From Candidatus Eisenbacteria bacterium (GTDB lineage: Bacteria > Eisenbacteria > RBG-16-71-46 > JAFGJU01): 64,000 nt of DNA. The position numbers were made by a program, and so were the translations under genes. This document shows positions 61,240 through 64,000 of the stretch, one piece after another; the stretch's first letter is position 1, and each line of letters starts with the position of its first letter. A model generated the notes under the pieces. That model was not told the DNA's origin, searched no databases, and worked only from the letters and a program-made list of their open reading frames with translations. The DNA is taken from NCBI GenBank assembly GCA_026388185.1, contig JAPLKG010000003.1, positions 1-64,000 on the forward strand. Reading direction: 5' to 3'.

Positions 61240-62540
61240 TGGACGGGACAGACGAGGGAGCAGAGGTTGCATCCCACACACTGAGTTTGGTCCACCCAGG
61301 GGACTCTGTAGCCCGTTCTCGCTGTAGATACGGAGTGGGCTCTTCTTCTCGACGAGTCCGCACTCCCAGGCGACGCCGTTTCGGTTGCGGCCGCCAATCG
61401 TTCCGTTATGATCGGACGGCGCGGCGCCAAGTGGCCGGGCGTCAACGCGTCTTCCGGAAGGTGTATTGCGCTGTGACCTCCGTCCCTGCATGAGACGTAG
61501 CAGACCTGGCAACCGATGCAGGTGTCGGGGTCAATGTCGGCCGCCACTTTGTAGCCCAACTCGAGTTCCCCCCACTCCCCCACGGTCCTTGCGACACGAC
61601 CGATCAGTTCGTTGACCGAGGTCATTTCCTTTTCGTCGAGGTAGTTCGAGAGGCCTTCGACGAGGTCTTCGATGATTCGGAATCCGTGATGCATGACCGC
61701 CGTGCAGATCTGGACGCTGGTCGAGCCGAGGGCAATGAATTCTGCCGCGTCCCGCCACGTGTTTATTCCGCCGATTCCGGAGATGGGAACGCTTATTCTT
61801 GGGTCGCGCGCGAGCGCACTCACCATGTGAAGCGCTATGGGCTTCACGGCGGGGCCGGAGTATCCCCCGGGGGTACCGCGACCGGCCACGGAGGGGACTG
61901 GCACAAGCCTGTCCAAGTCAACGCCGATCATGCTTCTCACGGTGTTGATGAGAACAAGCCCGTCGGCTCCGGCCTCAACTGCGGCAGTCGCAGGTTCTCT
62001 TATGTCTGTGATATTCGGAGTGAGCTTGACCAGCACAGGAACTCTTGCCGCTTTCTTGACCCACGAAGTGATCTTGCGCACGACCGCGGGCTCCTGCCCG
62101 ACGGCGGAGCCCATGCCGCGTTCGCACATCCCGTGAGGGCACCCGAAGTTGAGCTCGAGGCCGTCGGCTCCCGCGTCTTCGGAGCGCCGGACCATGTCGT
62201 GCCACTCCTTCTCGGAGTCAAGCATGAGAGAGGCAACGACCGCTCTGTCTGGGAAACGCTTCTTCACTTCCGCGATCTCTCTGAAATTCGTCTCGATCGG
62301 CCTGTCGCTTATGAGCTCGATGTTGCTCAGGCCGACCATCCTGCGATCGGCTTCGTCCAAGCCTCCGAGCCTGCTCGAAACGTTCACGATGGGTCGACCG
62401 ATGGTCTTCCACACCGCGCCCCCCCAACCCATTTCGAAGGCTCGCGCGACTTGCTCGCCGGTGTTTGTGGGCGGCCCGGACGCGAGCCAGAACGGATTGG
62501 GACTCTTTATGCCTGCGAAGTTGATGGAGAGATTCGCCAT
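61200..62540 (-). CDS. preA: NAD-dependent dihydropyrimidine dehydrogenase, PreA subunit
   Basis: 446 residues from the ATG at 62540 (a TTG nine bases earlier is possible). An FMN-binding TIM barrel of the dihydroorotate-dehydrogenase type (LSINFAGIKSPNPFWLASGP; GLELNFGCPHG; ISGIGGINTW) and a C-terminal ferredoxin part with two 4Fe-4S motifs (CIGCQVCYVSC and CVGCNLCSLVCP). It reduces uracil and thymine. Odd: an Arg/Ala/Ser-rich insert of about 54 residues separates the two cluster motifs, which are normally about 25 apart. Follows preT by nine bases. Confidence 0.93.
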   Translation of the reverse strand: MANLSINFAGIKSPNPFWLASGPPTNTGEQVARAFEMGWGGAVWKTIGRPIVNVSSRLGGLDEADRRMVGLSNIELISDRPIETNFREIAEVKKRFPDRAVVASLMLDSEKEWHDMVRRSEDAGADGLELNFGCPHGMCERGMGSAVGQEPAVVRKITSWVKKAARVPVLVKLTPNITDIREPATAAVEAGADGLVLINTVRSMIGVDLDRLVPVPSVAGRGTPGGYSGPAVKPIALHMVSALARDPRISVPISGIGGINTWRDAAEFIALGSTSVQICTAVMHHGFRIIEDLVEGLSNYLDEKEMTSVNELIGRVARTVGEWGELELGYKVAADIDPDTCIGCQVCYVSCRDGGHSAIHLPEDALTPGHLAPRRPIITERLAAATETASPGSADSSRRRAHSVSTARTGYRVPWVDQTQCVGCNLCSLVCPVHGCITMREIASKQ

Positions 62541-62549
62541 GGACTGCAA

Positions 62550-63863
62550 CTAGCCTTTCAACGTCTTGTCGATCTCTATGGCCGCACGCTTTCCATCGGC
62601 GACGGCATTCACGACTTCCTTCCCGCCGTTTACGCAATCGCCTCCCGCGAAAATCCTGGGATTGCCCGTGCGACCGGTCTTCTCGTCTACGATGACGCGT
62701 CCGTTCGAATCACATTTCACGCCAGGAAACTTGGAAACAACGCCTGCTTCTCCCGCCTGGCCGATCGCGATGACGACCATCTGCGCCTCGAATTCGCGTT
62801 CCGTGCCGGGAACGGGGCGCGCCTTCTCTGCGCGCGCCACAACGAGCCCCTTCAGTCGTCCTTTTTCCTCGAGTATTCGAACGGGCAAAGTCTTCTCGAT
62901 GAATCGCACGCCCGCCGCCCTAGCGGCCTTGAGCTCGTGTGCGTAACCAGGCATCTCACTCTCGGTGCGCCTGTAAAGTATGCTGACGTCCGCGACACCC
63001 AAGTGCGCGAGTTCCCTTGCGACGTCGGTGGCCGTGTTCCCGCCTCCAATGACGGCGGCGCTCTCCAGTCCGTCAAGGCTAAGGCTCGCGTCGAGCTTGA
63101 TTCTTTCGATCATTTCGATCGCGCTGAGAACGCCGGGGACATTCTCGCCGGGTATGCCGAGTGAGCTGTCTTTGCCCATCCCCACACCTACGAAAACCGC
63201 GTCGTATTCCGTGACAAGGCGCTCGCAGGACACGTCTTTGCCTATTTCAACACCGGTCCTCAGCTCGATTCCCGACGAGAGAATCCACTCGGTCTCCCGC
63301 AGGCAGTCGTGAGCGTGCATCTTGTAAGGCGCGATGCCGGACAAGTTGAGCCCGCCAGGAACGGCGCGTTTCTCAAAAATGACGGACTCGTGCCCCAGTC
63401 CGACTAGATGGAAGGAACATGCAAGCGACGCGGGACCCGATCCCACGAGAGCGATCTTCCGTCCGGTGCGCTTCGCGAGAGGCCTTCCGAAAAAGCTCGT
63501 CCCAACGAACGGCTCCGTTGCATAACGCTGAAGACGACCTATCTCGATGGGGGGCCGATACTGAAGGCTCAGAACGCACGCGCCGGCACACAGGACGTCG
63601 ACCGGACACACCCTCGCACAGGAAAATCCGAGCACGTTGGCTTCCAGAATCGTCCTCGCCGCACCCTTCAGGTTTCCGGTTGCAATCTTTCTCACGAAAC
63701 CCGGTACGTCAATCCGCGTAGGACAAGCTTTCGTGCAAGGAGCGTCGTAGCAATACAGGCAGCGCTGAGCCTCGGCGAGCGCCTCGGCGCGAGAATAGAG
63801 CGCCTTTAAATCTGCGAAGACGAGTTCCGTTCTCTGAGAACGAAGCTGGAAACGATCGCTCAT
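62550..63863 (-). CDS. preT: NAD-dependent dihydropyrimidine dehydrogenase, PreT subunit
   Basis: 437 residues. N-terminal Fe-S part with CLYCYDAPCTKACPTRIDVP and CARVCPVDVLCAGAC, an FAD site (ALVGSGPASLACSFHLVGLG), an NAD site (AAVIGGGNTATDVARELAHL) and the C-terminal FAD signature (NPRIFAGGDCVNGGKEVVNA). It takes electrons from NADH and passes them to PreA. It is the GltD-like half of the complex. Upstream is the end of an aminotransferase gene, consistent with pyrimidine catabolism. Confidence 0.94.
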   Translation of the reverse strand: MSDRFQLRSQRTELVFADLKALYSRAEALAEAQRCLYCYDAPCTKACPTRIDVPGFVRKIATGNLKGAARTILEANVLGFSCARVCPVDVLCAGACVLSLQYRPPIEIGRLQRYATEPFVGTSFFGRPLAKRTGRKIALVGSGPASLACSFHLVGLGHESVIFEKRAVPGGLNLSGIAPYKMHAHDCLRETEWILSSGIELRTGVEIGKDVSCERLVTEYDAVFVGVGMGKDSSLGIPGENVPGVLSAIEMIERIKLDASLSLDGLESAAVIGGGNTATDVARELAHLGVADVSILYRRTESEMPGYAHELKAARAAGVRFIEKTLPVRILEEKGRLKGLVVARAEKARPVPGTEREFEAQMVVIAIGQAGEAGVVSKFPGVKCDSNGRVIVDEKTGRTGNPRIFAGGDCVNGGKEVVNAVADGKRAAIEIDKTLKG

Positions 63864-63872
63864 CGGCCTGCC

Positions 63873-64000
63873 TTAACCTGTTTTCATCGCCGCAAACGCC
63901 TCACCCAGAATCTCGATCGCCTCTTCCACCTCCTCCTTAGACACCGTCATTGGCGGAGAAATGCGGATGGCGTTGCCGTAGAGTCCGCCCTTGCCGATGA
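63873..64000 (-). CDS. Class III aminotransferase, C-terminal end (partial)
   Basis: The last 42 codons of a gene that continues beyond the window: IGKGGLYGNAIRISPPMTVS, then KEEVEEAIEILGEAFAAMK and a TAA. GLYGNxIRISPP and the EEVxEAxxIL helix are typical of the end of pyridoxal-phosphate class III aminotransferases (alanine-glyoxylate, beta-alanine or GABA aminotransferase). Next to preT/preA, a beta-alanine or beta-aminoisobutyrate aminotransferase of reductive pyrimidine breakdown is most likely. Confidence 0.8.
   Translation of the reverse strand, partial: IGKGGLYGNAIRISPPMTVSKEEVEEAIEILGEAFAAMKTG

Noticed and set aside
1-64000. CRISPR array, tRNA or rRNA genes
   Set aside because: No regularly spaced repeats, cloverleaf or rRNA-like sequence was noticed on either strand.

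Overview
Host and style. The window reads as one chromosomal stretch from an uncultured Gram-negative bacterium. It carries a TolC/RND efflux operon, a TonB-dependent receptor, signal peptides with lipoboxes, GlgC, a PreA/PreT pair and an AmmeMemoRadiSam protein B. The lineage cannot be fixed from the sequence; an FCB-type or candidate-phylum bacterium is only a guess. Several conserved proteins on the right (ABC-F, a glycosyltransferase, a histidine kinase, PreA) carry Ala/Gly/Pro/Ser-rich insertions.

Left half, about 1-30,700: accessory island. Every clear gene is on the minus strand and insertion-sequence debris is scattered through it. It begins with an IS3-family element (1-1182) that cuts a small membrane-protein gene, then a cytosolic beta-propeller protein and two IS relics. 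A signalling operon (13148 to 3973) encodes a giant SPL-type radical SAM/histidine-kinase fusion, three unfamiliar proteins (two with membrane segments) and an NtrC-like sigma-54 activator. Upstream is a branched-chain amino-acid type ABC transporter operon whose first gene is a lone receiver domain; a near-consensus sigma-54 promoter sits directly in front of it. A lipoprotein gene and another transposase relic follow.

The main discovery candidate is 20,386-30,725. It is a eukaryote-like ubiquitin cascade: a ubiquitin-like protein ending exactly in Gly-Gly, an E2, a JAMM peptidase that appears to be a tandem MPN+/MPN- protein, a ThiF-type E1, a membrane-anchored RING-like protein with a lectin-like outer domain, a second E2 and a second membrane RING-like protein. 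A leftover E1 C-terminus between the second E2 and second RING shows that an E2-JAMM-E1-RING cassette was duplicated and the second copy lost its JAMM and most of its E1. Upstream lie a TPR/CFI-box gene and a PfkB-like/AAA+ fusion gene. The promoters of the TPR operon and of the ubiquitin operon share an unusual element (TTGCAC, 17-base spacer with common bases, TATA-like -10), so the two units are probably co-regulated. Phased A-tracts (predicted curved DNA) lie upstream of the TPR promoter.

Right half, about 31,100-64,000: ordinary chromosome. In order: a small membrane protein, ABC-F ATPase, a secreted repeat protein, a two-component pair, a TetR-controlled TolC/adaptor/RND operon, GlgC, a coupled TonB receptor/binding protein/histidine kinase operon, a polysaccharide deacetylase and ArnT-like glycosyltransferase, an MFS exporter, an RRM RNA-binding protein with a very long leader, a small membrane protein, two paralogous secreted proteins (one frameshifted), a Met/Cys-rich Spy-like protein, an AmmeMemoRadiSam B protein, PreA/PreT and the 3' end of an aminotransferase gene. 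No rRNA, tRNA or CRISPR array was seen.
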